From positions 1 through 12,755 of the forward strand of contig JBFEUI010000083.1 of the NCBI GenBank assembly GCA_041547565.1: 12,755 nt of DNA, given 5' to 3'. This document shows positions 6,194 to 12,755 of the stretch, one piece after another (the stretch's first letter is position 1; each line of letters begins with the position of its first letter). Position numbers and translations under genes: made by a program. A model generated the notes under the pieces. The model ran no database searches. It was not told the origin of the DNA and was given only the letters and a program-made list of their open reading frames with translations. The stretch comes from JBFEUI01 sp041547565. Its GTDB lineage: Bacteria; Pseudomonadota; Gammaproteobacteria; Thiohalomonadales; Thiohalomonadaceae.

Positions 6194-8095
6194 ATGTTGG
6201 AATTCATCAGAACCCGAGCACAGAGCTGGATTGCCTGGATTATTGTCGGCTTTATTGTTATCACCTTTGCGCTGTGGGGCGTCAGTAACTATTTGACTGG
6301 CGCCAAGGAGCAGCCGGTAGCCGAAGTTAACGGTGTCGCTATCTCCAAGGCACAGGTCCACTCCGATTACCTGCGCCAACGTCAACGTCTACAGGAGATG
6401 CTGGGTGAGAATTTCCGGCCTGATCTGTTCCCTGAGCAACAGATGAAGCAGCGTATCGTGCAGGAGCTGATAGAACGCGAGTTGATTGTGGGTGCAGCTG
6501 GAGAAGCCGGTTTCCGCATCAGTGACAAGTTCCTGGTGGATTTTCTCCATGCCATCCCTCAGTTCCAGGAAAGTGGCCGTTTTTCCAATGCGGCGTATGA
6601 ACGTGCCCTTCGCCTCCAGGGCATGATGCCGGGTTATTTTGAGCAGATGCTGCGCCGCGACCTGGTTGCCCAGCAGTACATTGACGGCATCATGAAAACC
6701 GAGTTTGTGACCTCCTTCGAGGAGGATCAATATCAGCGCCTGCAAAACCAGAAACGGGACATCGGCTACATAGTTGTCCCCCTGGCCCACTACATGGAAA
6801 GTGTGGTGGTGGAAAATGGAGAAATTGAAAAATACTACAACGAAAACAGCCAGCGTTATCGTATCCCCGAACAGGTCAGCATCGACTATCTGGAGCTGAA
6901 TATTGCCGATATCCAGCAGGCCATCGAGGTCTCTGATGATGAGTTGCGCAGCCGTTATGAGTCACAGAAGCTCAATTACCGTACGCCGGAGGAACGCCGT
7001 GCTCGCCACATTTTGATCACGCTTGATGATGATGCCGATGAGCAGGCTGTCAAGGCGGCCGAGGATAAACTCAACGCTATTCGTGAGCGAGTGGCAGGTG
7101 GCGAGTCGTTTGCCGATTTGGCCAGGGAGTTCTCACAGGACCCGGGCTCGGCAAAAGACGGTGGTGATCTGGGCTTTTTCGGCCTGGACGTGATGGACGA
7201 GACGTTTGAGAAAACCGCCTTTGCATTACAAAAGGGCGAGGTGAGCGTACCGGTGCGTAGTGCATTCGGAATGCACCTGATCAAACTGGAGGATATTCGC
7301 GGTGGTGAGACCAAATCCTTCGATGAGGTCAGTGAGCAACTGCGGCAGGAGATAAGGCGCGAGCAGGCTGAGCAGCGCTTTTTCGACAAGGCCGAACTGC
7401 TGGCTAACCTGACCTATGAGCATCCGGATACGCTGGAGACGGCGGCAAGCGAACTGGACATGCAGGTCAAGCAAACCATGATGTTCTCACGCCAGGGGGG
7501 CGAGGGTATCGCCGCCAACCCGAAGATAGTGGGTGCCGCTTTTAGTGAGGATGTACTGAATGGCGGTAATAACTCTGAGGTGGTGGAACTGGACAATACC
7601 CACCTGGTAGTACTGCGCGTGAACGAACACCAGGAAGAAACTGCGCAACCGCTGGAACAGGTGTCGGAAGATATCAGGGCGGATCTCAAGGTGCTCAAGG
7701 CGCGCGAGGCGGCGGACAAGGCAACCGCGTATATGCTGGCTCGTCTGAAAGAGGGTGAGGCTCCACAGCAGCTTGCCGAGGAGGTGGGTACCGAGTGGGC
7801 GCAAGTCGAGGCGCTTGAGCGTCAGGCCAAGGATACGGAACTGGATCCGGCCATCATTATGACGAGCTTCCGTATGCCGCGTCCTGCCGCAGAAGGCGTT
7901 ACCGTATACGAACGGGTCAATACTCGCACGGGTGATTACGCGCTTATCGGCCTTTCCCATGTCGTTGATGGCGATGCGCAAGCCGAGGCGGCCTCTGCCG
8001 AGCTAGCGAAGATTCGTGATGCCTACAGTGAGGCAGCCTATATTGCGGCGCTGAGCAGCCTGAGAGCACGCGGGGATATCGCGATCCAGCAGTAA
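6194..8095 (+). CDS. ppiD: PpiD-type membrane-anchored periplasmic chaperone/parvulin
   Basis: PpiD is an inner-membrane protein whose large periplasmic part binds unfolded proteins near the Sec translocon. I chose the ATG at 6194 (633 residues; E. coli PpiD has 623). It gives the canonical start MLEFIRTRAQSWIAWII and has TAGGAA upstream. An in-frame ATG at 6149 lies inside the terminator and is unlikely. One transmembrane segment spans about 11-33, followed by a SurA_N-like region (about 40-180). A parvulin domain (about 268-368) contains RHIL, GDLGFF and FGMHLIKL. It ends with a helical C-terminal region. It follows hupB as in E. coli, with two tRNAs in between. It ends in tandem stops TAA-TAG. 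Confidence 0.93.
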   Translation: MLEFIRTRAQSWIAWIIVGFIVITFALWGVSNYLTGAKEQPVAEVNGVAISKAQVHSDYLRQRQRLQEMLGENFRPDLFPEQQMKQRIVQELIERELIVGAAGEAGFRISDKFLVDFLHAIPQFQESGRFSNAAYERALRLQGMMPGYFEQMLRRDLVAQQYIDGIMKTEFVTSFEEDQYQRLQNQKRDIGYIVVPLAHYMESVVVENGEIEKYYNENSQRYRIPEQVSIDYLELNIADIQQAIEVSDDELRSRYESQKLNYRTPEERRARHILITLDDDADEQAVKAAEDKLNAIRERVAGGESFADLAREFSQDPGSAKDGGDLGFFGLDVMDETFEKTAFALQKGEVSVPVRSAFGMHLIKLEDIRGGETKSFDEVSEQLRQEIRREQAEQRFFDKAELLANLTYEHPDTLETAASELDMQVKQTMMFSRQGGEGIAANPKIVGAAFSEDVLNGGNNSEVVELDNTHLVVLRVNEHQEETAQPLEQVSEDIRADLKVLKAREAADKATAYMLARLKEGEAPQQLAEEVGTEWAQVEALERQAKDTELDPAIIMTSFRMPRPAAEGVTVYERVNTRTGDYALIGLSHVVDGDAQAEAASAELAKIRDAYSEAAYIAALSSLRARGDIAIQQ

Positions 8096-8126
8096 TAGCG
8101 CAATAACAACAGGGGGGATGTGAACA

Positions 8127-9410
8127 GTGGCGAGGTTGCAGCTCCACTGGCAGATTCTGATTGCCCTGGCCCTGGCGGTCATCGCCGGCCTGGCAACGGG
8201 GAAAGACGGTGCGCTGTTCGGTGTCACCTTCTATAGTGTTTACGATTTTCTCGGCACGCTGTTTCTGAATGCACTGAAGATGCTGATTGTCCCGCTGGTG
8301 GTCTCCTCCATCATCGTCGGTATCGCCGGGATTGGCTCCAGCAGTGCGCTGGGTCGCCTCGGCGGCAAGACACTGCTCTATTACATGGCAAGCAGCCTGT
8401 TTGCCATCCTGATCGGGCTGGCCATCGTCAACCTGTTCACACCCGGCATCCAGGATGGCCAGCCGTTAAAGGAGGTTGTCGGTTTCACTGCCGATACCGG
8501 TGCCTTTGAGGAGAAAGTGGCGGGCAAGGGCGCGGGTGATATTGTTGGCATCTTCCTGCGCATGGTGCCGACCAACATTATCAGTGCCGCCGCCACGGGC
8601 CAGATGCTGGGGCTCATTTTCTTCAGTCTGCTGTTTGGCTTCTTTCTTACCCGTATTCAGGAGCCCTATGCCGAGGCGCAGTACAACTTCTGGCAGGGGC
8701 TGTTTGAGATCATGATGAAACTCACCGAGTTCATCATGCGTTTTGCCCCCATAGGCGTGTTCGGACTGGTGGCCAAGGTTGTGGCTACAAGCGGGCTGGA
8801 GGCCTTTGCCTCACTGGCCTGGTTCTTCTTCAGCGTGTTGCTCGCGCTGTTGTTTCATTTTGCCGTCACCATGCCTTTGCTGTTGAGCATTGTGGGACGG
8901 GTCAACCCGCTACGCCATTACCGGGCCATGGCACCGGCACTGTTGACCGCCTTTTCCACGGCCTCGTCTGCATCCACGCTGCCGCTGACCATGGAGTGCG
9001 TGGAGAAAAATGCCGGGGTATCCAACCGTACCACCAGTTTTGTACTGCCGCTGGGCGCCACGGTGAATATGGACGGGACAGCACTGTACGAGTGTGTCGC
9101 CGCGATGTTTATCGCACAGGCCTACGGCATTGAGCTGGACTTCGCCACACAATTCACCATTGTACTGGTGGCGCTGGTCACCTCCATCGGCGTGGCGGCG
9201 ATCCCATCGGCCAGCCTGGTTGCTATCGCCATTATCCTTGCCACCATTGGTCTGCCGGCAGAGGGTATCGGGCTTATTCTGGCGGTCGACCGCATCCTCG
9301 ATATGTGCCGCACCTCGGTGAACGTGTTCAGTGACTCCTGCGGCGCGGTGATCATCGGGCGGCTGGAAGGGGAGGAAGGCATCCTTCAGGAAAGTCCGGC
9401 GCGGGCCTGA
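8127..9410 (+). CDS. Dicarboxylate/amino acid:cation symporter (GltP/DctA-like)
   Basis: This is a DAACS-family inner-membrane transporter that couples uptake of an acidic substrate to Na+ or H+. It has 427 residues with about eight hydrophobic spans. Hairpin HP1 has SSASTLP (280-286). TM7 carries NMDGT (314-318). HP2 has AAIPSAS (357-363). TM8 runs VDRILDMCRTSVNVFSD (387-403). Residues equivalent to archaeal GltPh D390, D394, R397, N401 and D405 are kept (D388, D392, R395, N399, D403). Since R397 binds the substrate side-chain carboxylate, glutamate, aspartate or a C4-dicarboxylate is likely. The GTG start follows AGGGGGGAT by 7 bases, and the frame begins 31 bases after ppiD, so co-transcription is plausible. 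A terminator closes the unit. The exact substrate cannot be assigned. Confidence 0.9.
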   Translation: MARLQLHWQILIALALAVIAGLATGKDGALFGVTFYSVYDFLGTLFLNALKMLIVPLVVSSIIVGIAGIGSSSALGRLGGKTLLYYMASSLFAILIGLAIVNLFTPGIQDGQPLKEVVGFTADTGAFEEKVAGKGAGDIVGIFLRMVPTNIISAAATGQMLGLIFFSLLFGFFLTRIQEPYAEAQYNFWQGLFEIMMKLTEFIMRFAPIGVFGLVAKVVATSGLEAFASLAWFFFSVLLALLFHFAVTMPLLLSIVGRVNPLRHYRAMAPALLTAFSTASSASTLPLTMECVEKNAGVSNRTTSFVLPLGATVNMDGTALYECVAAMFIAQAYGIELDFATQFTIVLVALVTSIGVAAIPSASLVAIAIILATIGLPAEGIGLILAVDRILDMCRTSVNVFSDSCGAVIIGRLEGEEGILQESPARA

Positions 9411-9423
9411 ACCGTATCTACTC

Positions 9424-9450
9424 AAAAGGCGGCTCTATCCCGCCTTTTTT
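9424..9450 (+). terminator. Intrinsic terminator after the symporter gene
   Basis: GGCGG (9428-9432) and CCGCC (9440-9444) form the stem with a 7-base loop. They are flanked by AAAA before and six T after (9445-9450), which extends the pairing to 9 bp. It lies 13 bases past the symporter stop and separates it from the ATPase gene. Confidence 0.88.
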
Positions 9451-9486
9451 GATGGCATCACCCGGTACTCCCGGGGCCTACCTCTG

Positions 9487-9502
9487 CTATCTTGAAAGAT
9501 AG
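9487..9502. promoter_or_regulatory. 16-base dyad upstream of the GspE-like gene
   Basis: CTATCTT-GA-AAGATAG is a perfect 7-base inverted repeat with a 2-base centre, ending 26 bases before the ATG at 9529. It contains TTGAAA, which could be a -35 box, but no good -10 follows. The symmetry and position suit an operator for a dimeric repressor or activator. The regulator is unknown, and chance cannot be excluded. Confidence 0.45.
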
Positions 9503-9528
9503 ACAGATGGCATAGGCGGGGTGCGCGC

Positions 9529-10851
9529 ATGGCAAGGGACGATAAGAAAAGCACTTCTGACAAATCACTCGACAACGGTTCCGGACGACCGTTGTATGAA
9601 TCCCTGGTAGCCGAACTGCTGGCGGGGATAGACGAGCATGAAGCCGCGGTGGATGAGGCGTCGCTTGAGCAACCGCGAGAGTTCGAGGGGTTGCTGCGTG
9701 ATGCGGTGAGGGAACGGGCCACCGACATCCACCTGGATACACAATTGCACGGGATGCTGGTTCGGTTGCGTATCGATGGTGCTTTGCTCGACGGTTGTTT
9801 TCTCAATCATGAGCGTGGACAACGGCTGGCGAACCAGATCAAGGCGCTGGCAGGGCTCAGCCCGGTAAGGCGCTTTTTCCCCGAGGAGGGGCGCATTACC
9901 TACGAACTGGATGATACGGTGCTGGATCTGCGTCTGGCCCATGCCCCTTGCCTGCGCGGCGACAAGTTGAGTATCCGCCTGTTTGAGCCGGGCATGGTTC
10001 CGCGTCAGCTCGAGGAGTTGGGCCTGCACGAGCAGGGACTGGAGAATATTGAAGAGTGGCTGGACGATATCAGCGGGCTGCTGCTGGTGGCCGGCCCTAC
10101 CGGTAGCGGCAAGACCACCACGCTCTATGCCCTGCTGCACCGGCTCAAGCGCCATGAGCGCAATGTGTTGACGATTGAGGATCCGGTTGAGTATGAGATA
10201 GAGGGCATCAACCATATCCAGGTGGATGCCAGGCATAACTTCGGTTTTGCCGAGGGTGTGAAGGCGATGCTGCGGCTCGACCCTGATTACCTGATGCTGG
10301 GCGAGATACGGGATGCTGCCTCGGCCCATGCCGCAATCGCTGCAGCGGCCAGTGGCCATGCCCTGATGAGCACGCTGCACAGCCGTGATGCGGTCGGGGT
10401 GATTGATGTACTGCGCAATCTCGGTGTTGGGGGACAGGAGCTATCGGCCAACCTGGTACTGGTGCTGGCGCAACGGCTGGTGCGCAAGCTCTGTATCCAC
10501 TGCCGGGTGGAAGAGGCGCCGACCGACGAGGAAAAGCAATGGTTGGACGTGTTGCAGCGCAGGGTGCCAGAGAGTCTGTGGCATGCCCGTGGTTGCGAGC
10601 ATTGCCAAGGGCTGGGCTATCGTGATCGCACGGGGGTATTTGAGGTCTGGCGTATCAACAAGGAGGAGTACCAGCTGATACTGGACGGTGCCGACCGGCT
10701 CACCCTCTATCGCCAGCTTGCCGGGCGCGGTCACCGCTTTTTGCTTGATGACGGCCTTGATAAAGCGGTTCGGGGCGAAACCACCCTGGCCGAGTTGCGT
10801 GGGATGGGCGGCTTTAGCGCACTGCCCACCATCGACGTGGTGGTGCATTAG
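9529..10851 (+). CDS. GspE/PilB-family secretion ATPase, short N-terminus
   Basis: This belongs to the hexameric cytoplasmic ATPases that power type II secretion or type IV pilus assembly. It has 440 residues, against roughly 500-570 for GspE or PilB. After about 50 polar residues it enters the N2 domain (FEGLLRDAVRERATDIHLD, 52-70) and then the RecA-like domain. Walker A GPTGSGKT is at 189-196. The Asp box TIEDPVEYE is at 215-223. Walker B LDPDYLMLGEIRD is at 250-262. The His box STLHSRD is at 281-287. The zinc-binding cysteines are kept: CIHC (322-325) and CEHC (356-359). The N-terminal partner-binding N1 domain is missing. No pilin, platform or secretin gene is in the window. The catalytic motifs look intact; the partner system is unknown. 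The start follows GGCGGGG. Confidence 0.85.
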   Translation: MARDDKKSTSDKSLDNGSGRPLYESLVAELLAGIDEHEAAVDEASLEQPREFEGLLRDAVRERATDIHLDTQLHGMLVRLRIDGALLDGCFLNHERGQRLANQIKALAGLSPVRRFFPEEGRITYELDDTVLDLRLAHAPCLRGDKLSIRLFEPGMVPRQLEELGLHEQGLENIEEWLDDISGLLLVAGPTGSGKTTTLYALLHRLKRHERNVLTIEDPVEYEIEGINHIQVDARHNFGFAEGVKAMLRLDPDYLMLGEIRDAASAHAAIAAAASGHALMSTLHSRDAVGVIDVLRNLGVGGQELSANLVLVLAQRLVRKLCIHCRVEEAPTDEEKQWLDVLQRRVPESLWHARGCEHCQGLGYRDRTGVFEVWRINKEEYQLILDGADRLTLYRQLAGRGHRFLLDDGLDKAVRGETTLAELRGMGGFSALPTIDVVVH

Positions 10852-10861
10852 CCGGGCGCAG

Positions 10862-10880
10862 TGCAGGGAGCACTCCTGCA
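10862..10880. other. Hairpin between convergent genes
   Basis: TGCAGG (10862-10867) pairs with CCTGCA (10875-10880) around a 7-base loop, in the 50-base gap between the convergent ATPase and SDR-like genes. No T-run follows on either strand. It could stabilise either mRNA 3' end but is not a clear intrinsic terminator. Confidence 0.4.
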
Positions 10881-10901
10881 TCATGCGGCCTGTAGCCGGA
10901 A

Positions 10902-12218
10902 CTAGCTGTGCAGCAGGTTAAGCTGCTTGGCGATAATGTCGTGGTTGAGCCAGAGCACCGGGGCGCTCGGTGCGGACATCTCATGGAACATCAGTGGTCC
11001 GCTCCCCTCCAGCACCAGTGCACTCAGATGGTCTGTGATCAGTGCCTTTTTATCCTTGTGCAGTGCGGTGATCGCCTCGGAGGTGCCGACCATCACTTCG
11101 GCCAGCTCCTCGGTGTTGTCCATCGGCCAGGCCTCGAAGTTGCGGAAGTTGGCGATCACGCCGTGGTCGTTGTAGTCGACGATTTTCTGCAGCAAATCCT
11201 CCAGCGAGGTATCCTCCACCAGCAGTTCACGGCACGCCTGCCACTGTGCCTCGGCCCACTCGCCGCCGCCCTCTTTCTTAAGCGCCTTGAGCAAGGGGAA
11301 CAGCGACAGTTCGACACCGACGAAGATGTCGGAGGAGTTGGTGCGGATCTCCGGGCAGTTGAACACGGTGGCCTTCACCCCCTTCTCCCATGCCTCCTCG
11401 GCGTGGCGCTCCAGCCGCATCTTGGCGTAGCCCTGGGTGTAGTTGGTGTAGGTCTGCCACTGGTACTCGCCGTTGAGCAGGATCTCGGTGCCGTGATAGC
11501 CGTAGGCGCTGTAGCGCACCTGCCCGCCCGATGCTTCCAGGCGCTGGCGCAGGGCGGCAGTGCCTTCGATCAGGTACTGGAAGGTATTGGCCGTGACCTC
11601 ATCGAAATTCATCAGGATCAGCTTGCCCAGGTCGCTGTCGAGCAGCGCACGGGAGGACATGAAGCGCTTGCCGCGTCCCTTGTAGATGCGGTTGGCAATG
11701 GCGAGAAACACCTTTACCTTGGGGATGCCGCCAGCCATGGTATGGGCGAAGTAGGCGTTGGCGCCGTCGGGAATCAGTCCCTCGAGTTCAGCCACCACCT
11801 GGTTCAGCGAGTCCTTGAAACGCTTGACGCCGACCTCGCGGCAGCGTTCGATCTGTGCCCAGTCGAGTTTCTCTTCCTGCCAGTTCTTGATGGTCAGGGG
11901 GGCGAGAAGGTCGGTGGGATTGGGTTCGCCCTCCGGTGCATCAAGGTCAAAACCGGCCATCATCGGCACGTTGATGATGCGTCCACCCAGATTGGCCTCA
12001 GCCTCGGCCAGTTCCTCGGCGGTGAGCGGGCGCAGTTTGTTGTCTTCGTCACGTCGTCCCACGGTGATGCCGATAATGGTCATACCGGCCGCACGGGCCT
12101 CGTCGATGAGGCCGTTGACATAGCCACGGCCAAACAACTCGCCGAAAAGAACGAAGACGTCACCCTCGCTGAAAATGTTCTGTTGCGGTATTTGACGAAG
12201 CGGAGTCAGTTTTGACAT
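10902..12218 (-). CDS. SDR-related putative enoyl-ACP reductase (FabMG-like, tentative)
   Basis: The 438-residue protein has a Rossmann-like start: hydrophobic strand VFVLFG (21-26), then GELFGRG (26-32), helix YVNGLIDEARAAGM and strand TIIGITVGRR. A second cluster, TYTNYTQGYAKMRLE (256-270), resembles the catalytic helix of enoyl-ACP reductases. Tyr257 and Lys266 are separated by eight residues, the Y-X8-K spacing of FabV. NCPEIRTNSSD (287-297) recalls the GPIRT loop of FabI. The gene sits where Pseudomonas has fabI, between ppiD and a peptide ABC transporter, which supports a role in fatty-acid elongation using NAD(P)H. I recall a FabMG enoyl reductase family of this type but cannot confirm it here. 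I start at ATG 12218; a TTG at 12260 would add 14 polar residues. Only a weak AAGAG ribosome-binding site is seen. The gene is convergent with the ATPase gene. Confidence 0.55.
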   Translation of the reverse strand: MSKLTPLRQIPQQNIFSEGDVFVLFGELFGRGYVNGLIDEARAAGMTIIGITVGRRDEDNKLRPLTAEELAEAEANLGGRIINVPMMAGFDLDAPEGEPNPTDLLAPLTIKNWQEEKLDWAQIERCREVGVKRFKDSLNQVVAELEGLIPDGANAYFAHTMAGGIPKVKVFLAIANRIYKGRGKRFMSSRALLDSDLGKLILMNFDEVTANTFQYLIEGTAALRQRLEASGGQVRYSAYGYHGTEILLNGEYQWQTYTNYTQGYAKMRLERHAEEAWEKGVKATVFNCPEIRTNSSDIFVGVELSLFPLLKALKKEGGGEWAEAQWQACRELLVEDTSLEDLLQKIVDYNDHGVIANFRNFEAWPMDNTEELAEVMVGTSEAITALHKDKKALITDHLSALVLEGSGPLMFHEMSAPSAPVLWLNHDIIAKQLNLLHS

Positions 12219-12520
12219 AGCAAACTCTTGTTCTTGTCTCTGTATGTATGCCGCTGCCAAGGCAAGCGGTGTTCCCTTTTGTTCAACATGGACGTCTCAT
12301 TGCCGCAGTCACGGGTGCGCGCTTCACCTGAGCCAGCGATGTCGGTATACCCGGTTGAACGCCTGTTGTTCTCGATTCTGTTTCTGCGTAGTATGCGGCC
12401 GAGCAGCGCCCGATAAAAATGTGGTTATCTGGCATGCCCTTGCGCGTCCCCTCTGAATCTCATAATGATACAACTCCAGAGGTTATTTCACTAGCGCTAC
12501 GGTTCACAATAAGCGACTAA
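12219..12520. other. Divergent intergenic region, about 300 bases
   Basis: This gap separates the minus-strand SDR-like gene from the plus-strand binding-protein gene and must hold both promoters. On the plus strand, CATAAT (12461-12466) is a 5/6 -10 match, with TTGCGC (12440-12445) only 15 bases upstream. On the minus strand TATACC is a possible -10 but its -35 is poor. No convincing terminator, RNA gene, small coding region or long repeat was seen. Confidence 0.5.
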
Positions 12521-12755
12521 ATGAAACGGAAATCTGCCATCAACGCCCTGATTCTACTGTGCTGCCTGCTGTTGTTCGGCAGGGTGGGGCTGGCTGCGCC
12601 GGCACAGGCCATGGGCTATGAGCCGAAATACAAGGTCGGTTTCCACCACTTCGACTACGTAAATCCCGATGCCCCCAGGGGAGGCAGCCTGGTGCTGGCT
12701 GCCTTCGGCAGTTTCGACAAGTTCAACCCCTATACTCTGAAAGGACGCGATGCCA
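12521..12755 (+). CDS. YejA-like peptide-binding protein, 3'-truncated by window edge
   Basis: This is the periplasmic solute-binding component (family 5) of an oligopeptide ABC importer of the YejA/microcin C type. Only 78 residues are visible. A signal peptide is clear: basic MKRK, a hydrophobic core (about 9-24) and a likely signal peptidase I site after PAQA (residue 30). The mature part HHFDYVNPDAPRGGSLVLAAFGSFDKFNPY (38-67) matches the start of YejA-family proteins. An in-frame TAA precedes the ATG directly, fixing the start, although no good ribosome-binding site is seen. The rest of a yej-type operon would be expected downstream. Confidence 0.85.
   Translation, partial: MKRKSAINALILLCCLLLFGRVGLAAPAQAMGYEPKYKVGFHHFDYVNPDAPRGGSLVLAAFGSFDKFNPYTLKGRDA

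Noticed and set aside
9565..10380. 271-codon minus-strand frame opposite the GspE-like ATPase
   Set aside because: It is antisense to intact Walker and Asp-box motifs, with no recognisable domain or ribosome-binding site.
10908..12215. 435-codon open frame on the plus strand opposite the SDR-like gene
   Set aside because: It is antisense to a gene with clear Rossmann-type motifs, has low-complexity Val/Gly/Leu/His-rich content and shows no known domain; it is a codon-bias shadow.
12219..12260. TTG start extending the SDR-like protein by 14 residues
   Set aside because: The extension is polar, lacks a Shine-Dalgarno site and precedes a normal ATG; the shorter form is preferred.
1..12755. CRISPR array, insertion sequence, defence system or prophage
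   Set aside because: No regularly spaced repeats, transposase, integrase or phage-like genes were found on either strand; the window is mostly core genome.

Overview
The window is a gammaproteobacterial chromosomal segment of moderately high GC. The order tig-clpP-clpX-lon-hupB-ppiD is the classic proteostasis cluster of Gammaproteobacteria. It resembles the Pseudomonas layout, which as I recall continues hupB-ppiD-fabI-peptide ABC transporter. Both tRNAs encode CCA and closely match the Escherichia coli sequences. The species cannot be named from the sequence alone.

Bases 1-5469 carry the 3' part of tig (trigger factor), complete clpP and clpX (the ClpXP protease) and complete lon. All are on the plus strand, with Shine-Dalgarno sites ahead of clpP, clpX and lon. 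A good sigma-32-type heat-shock promoter lies before lon. A hairpin with an A-rich loop separates clpP from clpX.

Bases 5470-6163 hold a structured control region and a short mixed unit. A strong sigma-70-type promoter is overlapped by an inverted repeat and followed by a terminator-like leader hairpin. Then come hupB (GTG start), tRNA-Val(UAC), tRNA-Asp(GUC) and a strong intrinsic terminator. The tRNAs lie 14 bases apart from hupB and from each other, so the HU mRNA and both tRNAs are probably co-transcribed and processed.

Bases 6194-9450 hold ppiD (a membrane-anchored periplasmic chaperone/parvulin) and, 31 bases later, a glutamate/dicarboxylate-type cation symporter, closed by a second intrinsic terminator. 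Bases 9487-10851 hold a 16-base dyad and a GspE/PilB-family ATPase that lacks the usual N-terminal domain and has no secretion or pilus genes beside it.

On the minus strand, 10902-12218 encodes an unusual Rossmann-like protein. I read it as an SDR-related enoyl-ACP reductase candidate (FabMG-type, tentative). It occupies the place where fabI sits in Pseudomonas. It diverges across about 300 bases from the 5' end of a YejA-like peptide-binding protein, which runs off the window. The most interesting points are this putative non-canonical enoyl reductase, the hupB leader with its tRNA-containing unit, and the orphan ATPase behind a near-perfect dyad.
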